DNA of 5,764 bases, from contig JAOZLR010000179.1 in NCBI GenBank assembly GCA_029934735.1, positions 1-5,764 on the forward strand. The letters are read 5' to 3'. Origin of the DNA: Bacteroidales bacterium (GTDB lineage Bacteria; Bacteroidota; Bacteroidia; Bacteroidales; JAADJA01). Under the pieces are notes generated by a model. The model searched no databases. It was not told where the DNA came from and saw only the letters and a program-made list of their open reading frames with translations. Below are positions 1 to 5,764 of this stretch, piece after piece; positions within the stretch are counted from its first letter, which is position 1; every line of letters begins with the position of its first letter. The position numbers and the translations under genes are program-made.

Positions 1-49
1 ATAAGGTAAGAGTTTTGAGTAAAATAGCTGTAGTTACCGAAGGTTTAGT

Positions 50-1000
50 TCAACGACTCATATAAAGATTGCGATACCAGCTTTTTGTAAGTTTATCATC
101 AGATAGTTTAATTCCGCTTGCCTGCCAAAACTTATTCCAAATACCTTCATGAACCTGAATTACTTCATCAGTATTTTTGGTTGCATATAATTTTGCCAAA
201 TCAATGGCGCTAGTCATAGGGTCTTTATTTTCTAACGATGTTACTACTGCAAGAAAATGGTTGTTACCATTAGATGCGAGTGCAGACACGACCTTCATAC
301 CTTTCCAATCACCTGTTTCATCGGGTGGCAAATCCTGATTTATCCATTTTATACCATCTGTTTCTCCAACTTCAGCAGTAGGGATTGGATCCCAATGTTT
401 AGCTTCTATATGAAGAGTATTGGAAGTTTTAATGTAATAAACATTATCCTGCAAGAGTGGACGTATTAGAATTTCGCCATCATTAATGTTAGCACACGAA
501 CGTTGAATATCAATTTCAGTATTTTGTTTTCCTGAGTAATCAATTACCAGGTTTACAAAATTAATTGATAGCGGATAAGGTTTCCTCCAACTTGGAGGCA
601 ATGTTAATTCTCTAGATACTTTACCTGTTTCAATATCAATTTTCGCCAGTTCGGGATCATCTTTTGTGTCAATTCGTGCATCGTAAACATCATTTTTTGC
701 AAGACGTAATATAATTTGTTTGTTTTTGGCATAAAAAAACGAATGCAGATCACCATTCCCCTGGATCATACCATGCTGCACGGGTGAATCCAATTTATCA
801 ATTATAAAACGGGCATTCTTTAATGTTTCAGGATATGGGAGTAGTTTTTCCTGATCCTTTTTGTTAGAACCCACAATGGTTAGCCTTTTTTCAGTAGTAA
901 TTTTTTCAGCAATACTTATGCTATCATTAGCCTTGTACGAAACCATTAATCCGAAACATAGAATGGATAAAAGAATTATTAGAGCTTTGTTTTCTTTCAT
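50..1000 (-). CDS. N-terminal portion of a GH95/GH65-like glycoside hydrolase, truncated
   Basis: This encodes 316 residues and starts at the ATG that overlaps the GH3 stop codon (ATGA). Residues 1-24 form a Sec-type signal peptide: two lysines, a hydrophobic core ILLSILCFGLMV, then polar sequence, with no convincing lipobox. Residues about 70-110 carry a GNGDLHSFFY...RLAKNDVYDARI stretch. This resembles the N-terminal beta-sandwich opening of GH95/GH65-like (alpha/alpha)6 glycosidases, where a 'GNGD.G' turn is followed by a 'K.D.WD' motif. Residues about 285-313 (IWNKFWQASGIKLSDDKLTKSWYRNLYM) match the helical linker leading into the catalytic barrel of such enzymes. The ORF stops at TGA right there, so the barrel and all catalytic residues are absent. 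Family members normally run to roughly 700-800 residues. No Shine-Dalgarno is visible, so translation is probably coupled to GH3. The product may be an inactive remnant, a disrupted gene or a sequencing artefact. Family assignment is from motif recall and is moderate. Confidence 0.6.
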   Translation of the reverse strand: MKENKALIILLSILCFGLMVSYKANDSISIAEKITTEKRLTIVGSNKKDQEKLLPYPETLKNARFIIDKLDSPVQHGMIQGNGDLHSFFYAKNKQIILRLAKNDVYDARIDTKDDPELAKIDIETGKVSRELTLPPSWRKPYPLSINFVNLVIDYSGKQNTEIDIQRSCANINDGEILIRPLLQDNVYYIKTSNTLHIEAKHWDPIPTAEVGETDGIKWINQDLPPDETGDWKGMKVVSALASNGNNHFLAVVTSLENKDPMTSAIDLAKLYATKNTDEVIQVHEGIWNKFWQASGIKLSDDKLTKSWYRNLYMSR

Positions 1001-3339
1001 TTTTTAATCATAATAGATTTATTCAGATAAATATCTTTTGAAGAGCTACCCACCATAATTTCAAACTTTCCCGGTTCCACCACATAGTTCATATTCTTGT
1101 CCCATAGGCCTAACTCACTACACGGGATTTCAAATTCTATAGTTTTTGATTCAGAAGGCATTAATTCTACTTTTTTAAATTCTTTCAATACTTTAACCGG
1201 AGTAGCAACTGAACTAATTTTATCATTAAAATAAATCTGAACTACTTCCTTACCTTTAACTTTACCTGTATTTTTTACTTTTACCGTTAGCTTCAGACTT
1301 TCATCAGCTGTTAATTCAGTTTTTGGGATTTTCAGTTCAGAAAATTTAAAACTCGTATAACTTAACCCAAAACCAAATGGGTATAGAGGCTCCGTTGAGC
1401 TAGTTAAATAATCCCTGCCAGGTTTTTCTTTTGTCCCGGGTTGATGATAAAATCCTCTTCCTGAAGGTTGGTGATTATAAAATACCGGAACATGTCCCAC
1501 GCTTTGTGGATATGAAACAGTCAGCTTTCCAGATGGATTTACCTCACCAAACAGAATTCGGGCAATAGCATTTCCTCCCTGCTCACCCGGGTACCAGACA
1601 TCCAAAATTGCGGGTATATGCTCACTCTCCCATTTTATGTTGTAGGCACGTCCGTGCACCATTATCATAACAATTGGTTTGCCTGTTTTATGGATGGCTT
1701 TTATCAGTTCAGGTTGGATTCCCGGAGGCCTTAGATCAGCCCTGTCAAAACCTTCGCCACAGGTTGGATCGTCATCTGAATTATCTTCTCCCCAGCCAAT
1801 ACCCGAAAGAGTCATACTTGTGCCGCCAATAACTAAAACAACCACATCACTTTTTGTAGCTGCTTTTACTGCTTCTTCTATACCCTCATCATTTAAATCA
1901 GTAATATCACATCCTTCGGCATAGTTTATTTCAACCTTGTTTCCAACAAGATTTTTTATACCTTCAAGTATTGTTATTCCCGATGACTTAGCCTTGGTAG
2001 CACTATAATCGCCATACTGAATTCTATCAGCATTAGGTCCAATTACAGCAATCGACTTATAATCTGATATTTTTAGCGGTAACAGATGATTGTCATTTTT
2101 TAATAAAACCGTCGCTTCTTCTGCTATTTCACGTGCTAACAGGATTGATTTTTCGGTATGTACTAAATTGGAGATTTGTTTTGGTGCTTTGTAAGGTTTA
2201 TCAAATAATCCTGCTTTAAATTTTGCAGTCAAAATGTTTCCAACAGCTTCATCAATAAACTTAATATCTAATTCTCCTTTTTCTATTAAATCTTTTAGCA
2301 CTGAATGTGAATATGCATGCGGTTGAGGAGCTTCCAGATCAATTCCTGCTTTAATAGCTTGTAAGGCTGTCTCTTTTTTGTTATCCGAAACTTTGTGAAA
2401 GAATTCCAACATCTGAATAGCACCATAGTCTGAAAAAATGTATCCATCAAAACCATACTCTTTTCTTAAAATATCCCGAATGTAATGAGTGTGTGCATGA
2501 AGTGGTATTCCATTAACTTCATTATAGGAAGGCATAACAGAATAAATATTGGCTTCCTGAACTACCTTTTTGAAAGGATAGAGATGTAAATCTCTTAAAC
2601 TTCTTTCTCCTACCTCATTTGGGCCTATATTAATTCCGGCAATTGGTGTACTGTAAGCTACAAAGTGTTTGGCAGTGCACATTAGATGGTTATCAGGAAT
2701 ATGATCTTTTGTAATTTCCGGAGATCCCTGCATACCAATAACAAAAGCTTTTCCCATCTCGGCTACATGAAAAGGATCTTCTCCAAAACACTCTTCAACA
2801 CGACCGTAACGGGGATTTCTCGCTAAATCGAACAAAGGAGACAGAGCTTGATCTACACCCGACGATGTAGCTTCCTTAGCAATAACTTCTCCCATCTTTC
2901 TTATCAGTTCCGGATTCCAGGTACTTCCCTGGGCAATTGCCTGCGGGAATATAGTTGCACCAAAAGTCAGTTGTCCGTGCAAACACTCTGCAATTTGAAT
3001 GGCAGGTATTCCAAGTCTGGTATTCTCTCTCAAATATCTATCCGAAGCTTCTGAATATTTTGCAATTTCTTCAACTCCAATAAACGGACTTTCCAAACAT
3101 CCTGTACTTTGCCCGTTAAAGAGCCTTTTCAAAGAGCTTTTAGTAATCACACCACCCTTATCGGTTTTCAGTTTCCTCAAACTTAGCATAGACATTTGGC
3201 TGATCTTTTCGTCTAATGTCATACGCGAAAGCAAATCGTCAACTCGTTGTTGTACTGTCAACTCAGAATTCTTATACTGGAAACTCTCCTGAGCATTTAT
3301 ACCCGAATATGAAAAAAGAATTATTGTAAATAGTAACAA
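997..3339 (-). CDS. GH3 family beta-glycosidase (beta-glucosidase or beta-xylosidase type), exported
   Basis: This is a three-domain GH3 enzyme that should release beta-linked glucose or xylose from glycan non-reducing ends, probably in the periplasm. Numbering is from the TTG at 3339. The TIM-barrel domain (about 28-380) shows the ECLHG, GRVEECFGEDPF and AKHFVAY motifs and the nucleophile Asp304 in FSDYGAI. The alpha/beta sandwich (about 405-610) carries GEGFDRADL, with Glu529 as the likely acid/base, and GEQGGNAIARILFG. A fibronectin-III-like domain (about 670-775) follows PFGFGLSYTSF. The 780-residue length is normal. The start is problematic. TTG at 3339 is the only start-like codon in this frame before residue 40, and it gives a signal peptide (LLFTIILFSYSGINAQE) with no positive n-region. 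An ATG at 3383-3381 lies one base out of frame across an A8 tract. Adding one A would give a 795-residue protein with a proper signal peptide. The stop overlaps the next gene by four bases. Substrate cannot be told from sequence. Confidence 0.93.
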   Translation of the reverse strand: MLLFTIILFSYSGINAQESFQYKNSELTVQQRVDDLLSRMTLDEKISQMSMLSLRKLKTDKGGVITKSSLKRLFNGQSTGCLESPFIGVEEIAKYSEASDRYLRENTRLGIPAIQIAECLHGQLTFGATIFPQAIAQGSTWNPELIRKMGEVIAKEATSSGVDQALSPLFDLARNPRYGRVEECFGEDPFHVAEMGKAFVIGMQGSPEITKDHIPDNHLMCTAKHFVAYSTPIAGINIGPNEVGERSLRDLHLYPFKKVVQEANIYSVMPSYNEVNGIPLHAHTHYIRDILRKEYGFDGYIFSDYGAIQMLEFFHKVSDNKKETALQAIKAGIDLEAPQPHAYSHSVLKDLIEKGELDIKFIDEAVGNILTAKFKAGLFDKPYKAPKQISNLVHTEKSILLAREIAEEATVLLKNDNHLLPLKISDYKSIAVIGPNADRIQYGDYSATKAKSSGITILEGIKNLVGNKVEINYAEGCDITDLNDEGIEEAVKAATKSDVVVLVIGGTSMTLSGIGWGEDNSDDDPTCGEGFDRADLRPPGIQPELIKAIHKTGKPIVMIMVHGRAYNIKWESEHIPAILDVWYPGEQGGNAIARILFGEVNPSGKLTVSYPQSVGHVPVFYNHQPSGRGFYHQPGTKEKPGRDYLTSSTEPLYPFGFGLSYTSFKFSELKIPKTELTADESLKLTVKVKNTGKVKGKEVVQIYFNDKISSVATPVKVLKEFKKVELMPSESKTIEFEIPCSELGLWDKNMNYVVEPGKFEIMVGSSSKDIYLNKSIMIKK

Positions 3340-3347
3340 TTTTTTTT
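3340..3347 (-). repeat. A8 homopolymer tract at the GH3 start, possible slippage site
   Basis: Eight consecutive A residues on the coding strand sit directly before the TTG assigned as the GH3 start. Reading from the ATG at 3383-3381 gives 12 codons (MSVIIESQSSNF) and then enters this tract. With eight As the frame ends at a TAA soon after. With nine As it becomes NFKKKLLLFTIILFSYSG and joins the GH3 frame. Tracts of this length are prone to indels in sequencing, to replication slippage and to transcriptional slippage. Confidence 0.6.
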
Positions 3348-3380
3348 GAAATTGGAGGACTGGCTTTCTATTATTACGCT

Positions 3381-3383
3381 CAT
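3381..3383 (-). other. Probable ancestral ATG start codon of the GH3 gene
   Basis: This ATG opens a short frame whose sequence, joined to the GH3 frame by one extra A, forms a complete Sec signal peptide: polar N-terminus, KKK, a hydrophobic core LLLFTIILFSYSG, and a likely cleavage site near INA-QE. It lies 20 bases downstream of the TAG that closes the orphan tail at 3404-3520, which is ordinary operon spacing. As the sequence stands it is out of frame with GH3. Confidence 0.5.
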
Positions 3384-3403
3384 ATTATTTGATTTTTAGA
3401 AAA

Positions 3404-3520
3404 CTATTTTTTCAGATGTACTTTTATTTCCATCAATTCTACAAAATTAGTGTTTATGGAAAATGACAATTTGTTTTTTTGTAAATCATATTTCCATTCA
3501 ACAACACCTTCCTTAATAAA
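3404..3520 (-). pseudogene. Orphan C-terminal tail of a lost gene (38 codons plus TAG)
   Basis: Between the fucosidase stop and the GH3 start, one minus-strand frame is open for 38 codons and ends in TAG. It begins just after an in-frame TAA at 3523-3521 and has no start codon except one Met nine codons from its end. The translation (including EGVVEWKYDLQKN and LSFSINTNFVELMEIKV) looks like real protein. It has alternating beta-strand character and resembles the 'G.V.W.Y....L...I..N' C-terminal beta-domains of exported glycosidases such as GH78-type enzymes. It overlaps the last fucosidase codons in a different frame. It may be the leftover 3' end of a deleted gene, or the true fucosidase C-terminus separated by a frameshift near 3516. 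The family is a guess; the protein-like character is what is seen. Confidence 0.45.
3442..3469 (-). promoter_or_regulatory. Candidate Bacteroidota promoter (TTG-N17-TAnnTTTG) ahead of GH3
   Basis: On the coding strand a TTG (3469-3467) is followed after exactly 17 bases by TAATTTTG (3449-3442). This fits the TTG-N17-23-TAnnTTTG pattern known for Flavobacterium promoters. Transcription would start near 3436, about 50 bases ahead of the ATG at 3383. It lies inside the orphan tail, so it may have arisen or become useful after the upstream gene was lost. In such AT-rich sequence a chance match is quite possible. Confidence 0.3.
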
Positions 3521-5186
3521 TTAACGCAGGTTTAAATTGTATTTTTCCTTGATATCCTGTTTTGCTTTTTAAATGAAAACGTAAAGTGATTTTACTTTCG
3601 TCGGTGACTTGTGCTGTGCGATTAATGTTTATTTCGTTACCTTTTACTGTGGTGAAATTATCTAAAACAACTCGTCCGTCGTAAATTAATTCAACATCAC
3701 TAATTTTAATTTTCGCATTTGAATTTTCAGGTTCCACTTTTACCAGAAACTGACCGGGAATTTTAATTATTCCAGTTAGATCAACTTCAATTTTTGAATT
3801 TTCTTTTAAATCATAAGTACTGATGTCTTGCCAGTTCGACCACGGACTAAGGCCACGCTGAGGAGGTGCTATAAAATCTTCGACATAATATGCTGACAGT
3901 TTTCTAATTACCGGTTCATTCACTGATTTTATAACATTAAGCCGGATTTTTGAAACTTCAATCTCATCGAAATAATCTATCTTTTTACGTCCTACGGACT
4001 GACCGCTGTACAATTCCTTCCAATTTCCATCAATAAAACCTTCAATTTTGTATGCTCTAATTCGTTGTCCCAAACGGTAATCTTCCATGGTTACAACATG
4101 GTTTATTTTTTTCTTTTCGGAAAAATCGAGTACTACAATTTTTCCCTTCTCTTCATCAATTGAAGCAATTGGGGTTTTAAACCTGCGGTCAATTTCTTCA
4201 CCAAAAGCTTTGTACAATTTTCTATCATTTTCTGGAATTAATCCTGTTGTATTAGGTGTTGAATTCAGCAAAAATACACTGCCATAACCTACCGATTTGT
4301 AATAACACTCCATTAATTCGTCCAATGATTTTCGATTTTTTTCACCTTTTGGTGACCAAAACCAGAAATGATCATAGAGCGTTGTGTTGGTTTCAAGAGG
4401 AGCCCAAATATCACCATTCGGGTCGCCGTGTATTTGTGTTGATACACCTGTATTTAAATCTTCACTTTTTACGGTATTCCAAACCGGGTAAAATAATTTC
4501 CCGGATTCTGTTCCTGGCCAACGAAGTGTGGCGTGTGGTCCTTGAAAAATAACAGAGTTTTTAGCATACTTTTCCAATATATCAGAAACATCAATTACGC
4601 AACTTCCATCGAACCAAACTTCAATAGCCTCACCATAATTTACCAACGTTTCTTCCAATTGGGTTCTAAAAACTTTATTATATGCTTCCTGTTTTGTGGG
4701 GTCTTTAGTTTTTCCACCACTACCAATTCCAGCACCCCAGGTTTCATCACCTGGATAAACATAGATACCAAGGCTTAAACCATACTTTTTGCAGGATTCC
4801 GATAGTTCCTTTAATACATCACCGTTTCCATTCTTATAAGGTGTGTCTTTTATCCCATAATTAGTGGTCTTGGTTTGCCACCAGCAAAACCCACCGGTGT
4901 GTTTTGCCACAAAAAGAATTTCTTTTGCGCCCCACAATTGAGCAGTTTCACACCATTGGTCGGTGTCGAGACTTTTGGGATTTATCTTATCTAACGAAAT
5001 AGAATGATTGTCGTATTCCCTCCCTTGCCAGGTACATGGGTCAAGGCAAAGAAACATAATTCGCTCTTGTTCATGCCATTTGTATTGGATTTCAGAGGGT
5101 GTAGCCAATTTTTTATCTCCTTGAGAAAAAACTACTTGTACGGCGAGTGATAGAAATGCTACTATTAAAATAATTCTTTTTAACAT
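3513..5186 (-). CDS. GH29-type alpha-L-fucosidase with C-terminal F5/8-type-C-like domain, exported
   Basis: This encodes 557 residues from the ATG at 5186. It is preferred over a TTG 27 bases upstream because it directly gives a clean signal peptide (MLKRIILIVAFLSLAVQVVFS) and has purine-rich AGTAGAGAAA ahead of it. The GH29 (alpha/beta)8 domain (about 30-340) shows TWQGREYDNHS, LDTDQW, AKHTGGFCWWQT, KNGNGDVLKEL, and EVWFDG with nucleophile Asp193. Glu227 in RWPGTESG, where GH29-B-like enzymes carry RW.GNE.G, is the candidate acid/base. Residues about 345-437 form a beta-sandwich typical of F5/8-type-C/CBM32 modules that follow GH29 domains. Residues about 446-557 form another beta-rich region of unknown role. 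GH29 enzymes remove alpha-L-fucose with retention; some relatives may prefer L-galactose. The usual 'FHFG' histidine is replaced here (FLCLDP). Downstream genes are glycosidases on the same strand, which suggests one degradative locus. Confidence 0.9.
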   Translation of the reverse strand: MLKRIILIVAFLSLAVQVVFSQGDKKLATPSEIQYKWHEQERIMFLCLDPCTWQGREYDNHSISLDKINPKSLDTDQWCETAQLWGAKEILFVAKHTGGFCWWQTKTTNYGIKDTPYKNGNGDVLKELSESCKKYGLSLGIYVYPGDETWGAGIGSGGKTKDPTKQEAYNKVFRTQLEETLVNYGEAIEVWFDGSCVIDVSDILEKYAKNSVIFQGPHATLRWPGTESGKLFYPVWNTVKSEDLNTGVSTQIHGDPNGDIWAPLETNTTLYDHFWFWSPKGEKNRKSLDELMECYYKSVGYGSVFLLNSTPNTTGLIPENDRKLYKAFGEEIDRRFKTPIASIDEEKGKIVVLDFSEKKKINHVVTMEDYRLGQRIRAYKIEGFIDGNWKELYSGQSVGRKKIDYFDEIEVSKIRLNVIKSVNEPVIRKLSAYYVEDFIAPPQRGLSPWSNWQDISTYDLKENSKIEVDLTGIIKIPGQFLVKVEPENSNAKIKISDVELIYDGRVVLDNFTTVKGNEININRTAQVTDESKITLRFHLKSKTGYQGKIQFKPALIY

Positions 5187-5425
5187 AATTTCTCTACTTT
5201 TAAAATATTTCAATACGAACGAACTGTTTATTGTTACCAGTGGATATTTAAAATCTACGAATCATTAATTATTTCTTGAGTGAAAATACAATATTGTTAT
5301 TCTGCATCTACTTAAAAGGGATATAAAATACGAATTTGGGATGAATGGCTCATAAAAAACCTGAACATACAAATCGGCTCCCGGTTTTCTTTTCGCATTG
5401 CCCCAAAAAACAATTGAAATGAGTA
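5187..5425 (-). other. Intergenic region upstream of the fucosidase, no gene recognised
   Basis: This AT-rich stretch lies between the second orphan tail and the fucosidase ATG. It should hold the promoter of the fucosidase gene or operon. However, no TAnnTTTG element with a suitably spaced TTG was found, only a near match (TAGATTTT). Nothing like a strong terminator hairpin, tRNA or riboswitch was seen. The bases just before the ATG (AGTAGAGAAATT) are purine-rich and may act as a weak ribosome binding site. Confidence 0.4.
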
Positions 5426-5506
5426 CTAGATTTCTGCCCATTCCCAGCGTTTAATATTATCATACTTCAGCCCATCCATTCGAAATGAAGACCACTTGTT
5501 TAAGCT
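5426..5506 (-). pseudogene. Second orphan C-terminal tail (26 codons plus TAG)
   Basis: One minus-strand frame is open from just after a TAA (5509-5507) to a TAG (5428-5426). It encodes 26 residues, including NKWSSFRMDG and KYDNIKRWEWAEI. The composition is that of a folded protein's C-terminus: three Trp, charged residues and Tyr/Asp/Asn in a soluble pattern. There is no start codon other than one internal Met. It is separated from the preceding gene by its own in-frame TAA and lies in a different frame, so it is not simply that gene's extension. The family is not recognised. It may be the remnant of a deleted upstream gene; a chance open stretch of 26 codons cannot be excluded. Confidence 0.35.
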
Positions 5507-5516
5507 TTAATTAAAA

Positions 5517-5764
5517 CTACTCCTTTACTTCTTCTATGTAAAAACTTAAACCAGCATCCTTGACATCCTTGTTAAAATCAACCTGTACTGTAATTTCATG
5601 GTCTTTTGTTGTAGCTGCGGTATGCGTAAAATTATAAATCGCCTCTTTTTCTTTTTGCACCATCTGATCCATTACAAATTCACCCTCATAAGCCACTCTC
5701 ACACTGGTAATGGAGTGAGTAAAGCTTGTAATAATTTTGAATTGATACTGTGCCGGAATCGAAA
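5517..5764 (-). CDS. Hypothetical protein, C-terminal 82 residues (5' end outside window)
   Basis: The frame ends in TAG at 5517 and stays open to the window edge. A GTG at 5702 is therefore an internal Val, not a start: the residues before it (SIPAQYQFKIITSFTHSITS) read as normal protein. The visible part is rich in alternating hydrophobic and polar residues (VRVAYEGEF, IYNFTHTAATT, EITVQVDF, GLSFYIEEV), consistent with a terminal beta-sandwich domain. No catalytic motif or named family is recognised. It could be the accessory C-terminal domain of a larger exported carbohydrate-active protein, given its co-directional glycosidase neighbours, but that is inference. It is separated from the fucosidase by 330 bases, so co-transcription is uncertain. 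Confidence 0.65.
   Translation of the reverse strand, partial: SIPAQYQFKIITSFTHSITSVRVAYEGEFVMDQMVQKEKEAIYNFTHTAATTKDHEITVQVDFNKDVKDAGLSFYIEEVKE

Noticed and set aside
257..469. Plus-strand 70-codon ORF opposite the truncated glycosidase gene
   Set aside because: It lies antisense to a frame with a signal peptide and family motifs, and its composition is unlike a real protein.
1679..1924. Plus-strand ORF inside GH3 (also 2848-3054 and 2999-3292)
   Set aside because: These lie opposite well-conserved GH3 domains and have no protein-like features of their own.
4087..4778. Plus-strand ORFs opposite the fucosidase gene
   Set aside because: They are antisense shadows of a GH29 gene with clear catalytic motifs.
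5184..5213. TTG at 5213 as fucosidase start, adding nine residues
   Set aside because: The in-frame ATG at 5186 starts a complete signal peptide and has purine-rich sequence before it; the extra residues add nothing.
5226..5270. TAGATTTT as a -7 promoter element for the fucosidase
   Set aside because: The final G is missing and there is no TTG at 17-23 bases upstream.
5365..5405. CGG-GAG-CCG as a terminator hairpin
   Set aside because: The stem is only three base pairs and no T-run follows in the coding direction.
5350..5463. ATG-started 37-codon ORF on the minus strand in the fucosidase upstream region
   Set aside because: It overlaps the orphan tail in another frame, and has no recognisable motif or ribosome site; probably chance.
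5517..5702. GTG at 5702 as start of a 61-residue gene
   Set aside because: The frame is open upstream to the window edge with protein-like sequence, so the GTG is an internal codon of a longer gene.

Overview
The window is AT-rich and is read entirely from the minus strand. In transcription order (high to low coordinates) it holds: the 3' end of an unrecognised gene; a stretch of about 330 bases without an intact gene; a secreted GH29 alpha-L-fucosidase-type enzyme; a 170-base gap; a GH3 beta-glycosidase; and, overlapping it by four bases, a gene that begins like a GH95/GH65-type (alpha/alpha)6 glycoside hydrolase but stops after its N-terminal region. The low GC, weak or absent Shine-Dalgarno sequences, a candidate TTG-N17-TAnnTTTG promoter and the run of exported glycosidases all point to the Bacteroidota. 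Genus and order cannot be resolved. The layout fits part of a polysaccharide utilisation locus, but no SusC/SusD pair, regulator or sulfatase is visible.

Functionally, the set suggests exo-acting breakdown of a fucose-containing glycan in the periplasm. The GH29 enzyme would remove alpha-L-fucose-like side units. The GH3 enzyme would remove beta-linked glucose or xylose from the non-reducing end. The third gene would act on another linkage if it were complete. Xyloglucan-like or fucoidan-like material would fit, but this is inference from family content only.

The unusual part is that almost every gene boundary looks damaged. The GH3 gene lacks a good start codon in its own frame, but an ATG 44 bases upstream would give a near-ideal signal peptide if an A8 tract had one more A. 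The gap upstream of GH3 carries a 38-codon open stretch that reads like the C-terminus of a lost protein. The gap upstream of the fucosidase carries another such tail of 26 codons. The third glycosidase gene ends at a TGA just before its catalytic domain should begin. This looks like a locus that has been reshuffled or is decaying, or a sequence with several small errors. Both explanations can be tested.

Region by region: 1-49, sequence beyond the TGA, open in the same frame; 50-1000, truncated GH-like gene; 997-3339, GH3; 3340-3512, gap with A8 tract, upstream ATG, orphan tail and candidate promoter; 3513-5186, GH29; 5187-5516, gap with second orphan tail; 5517-5764, 3' end of an unknown gene that runs off the window.
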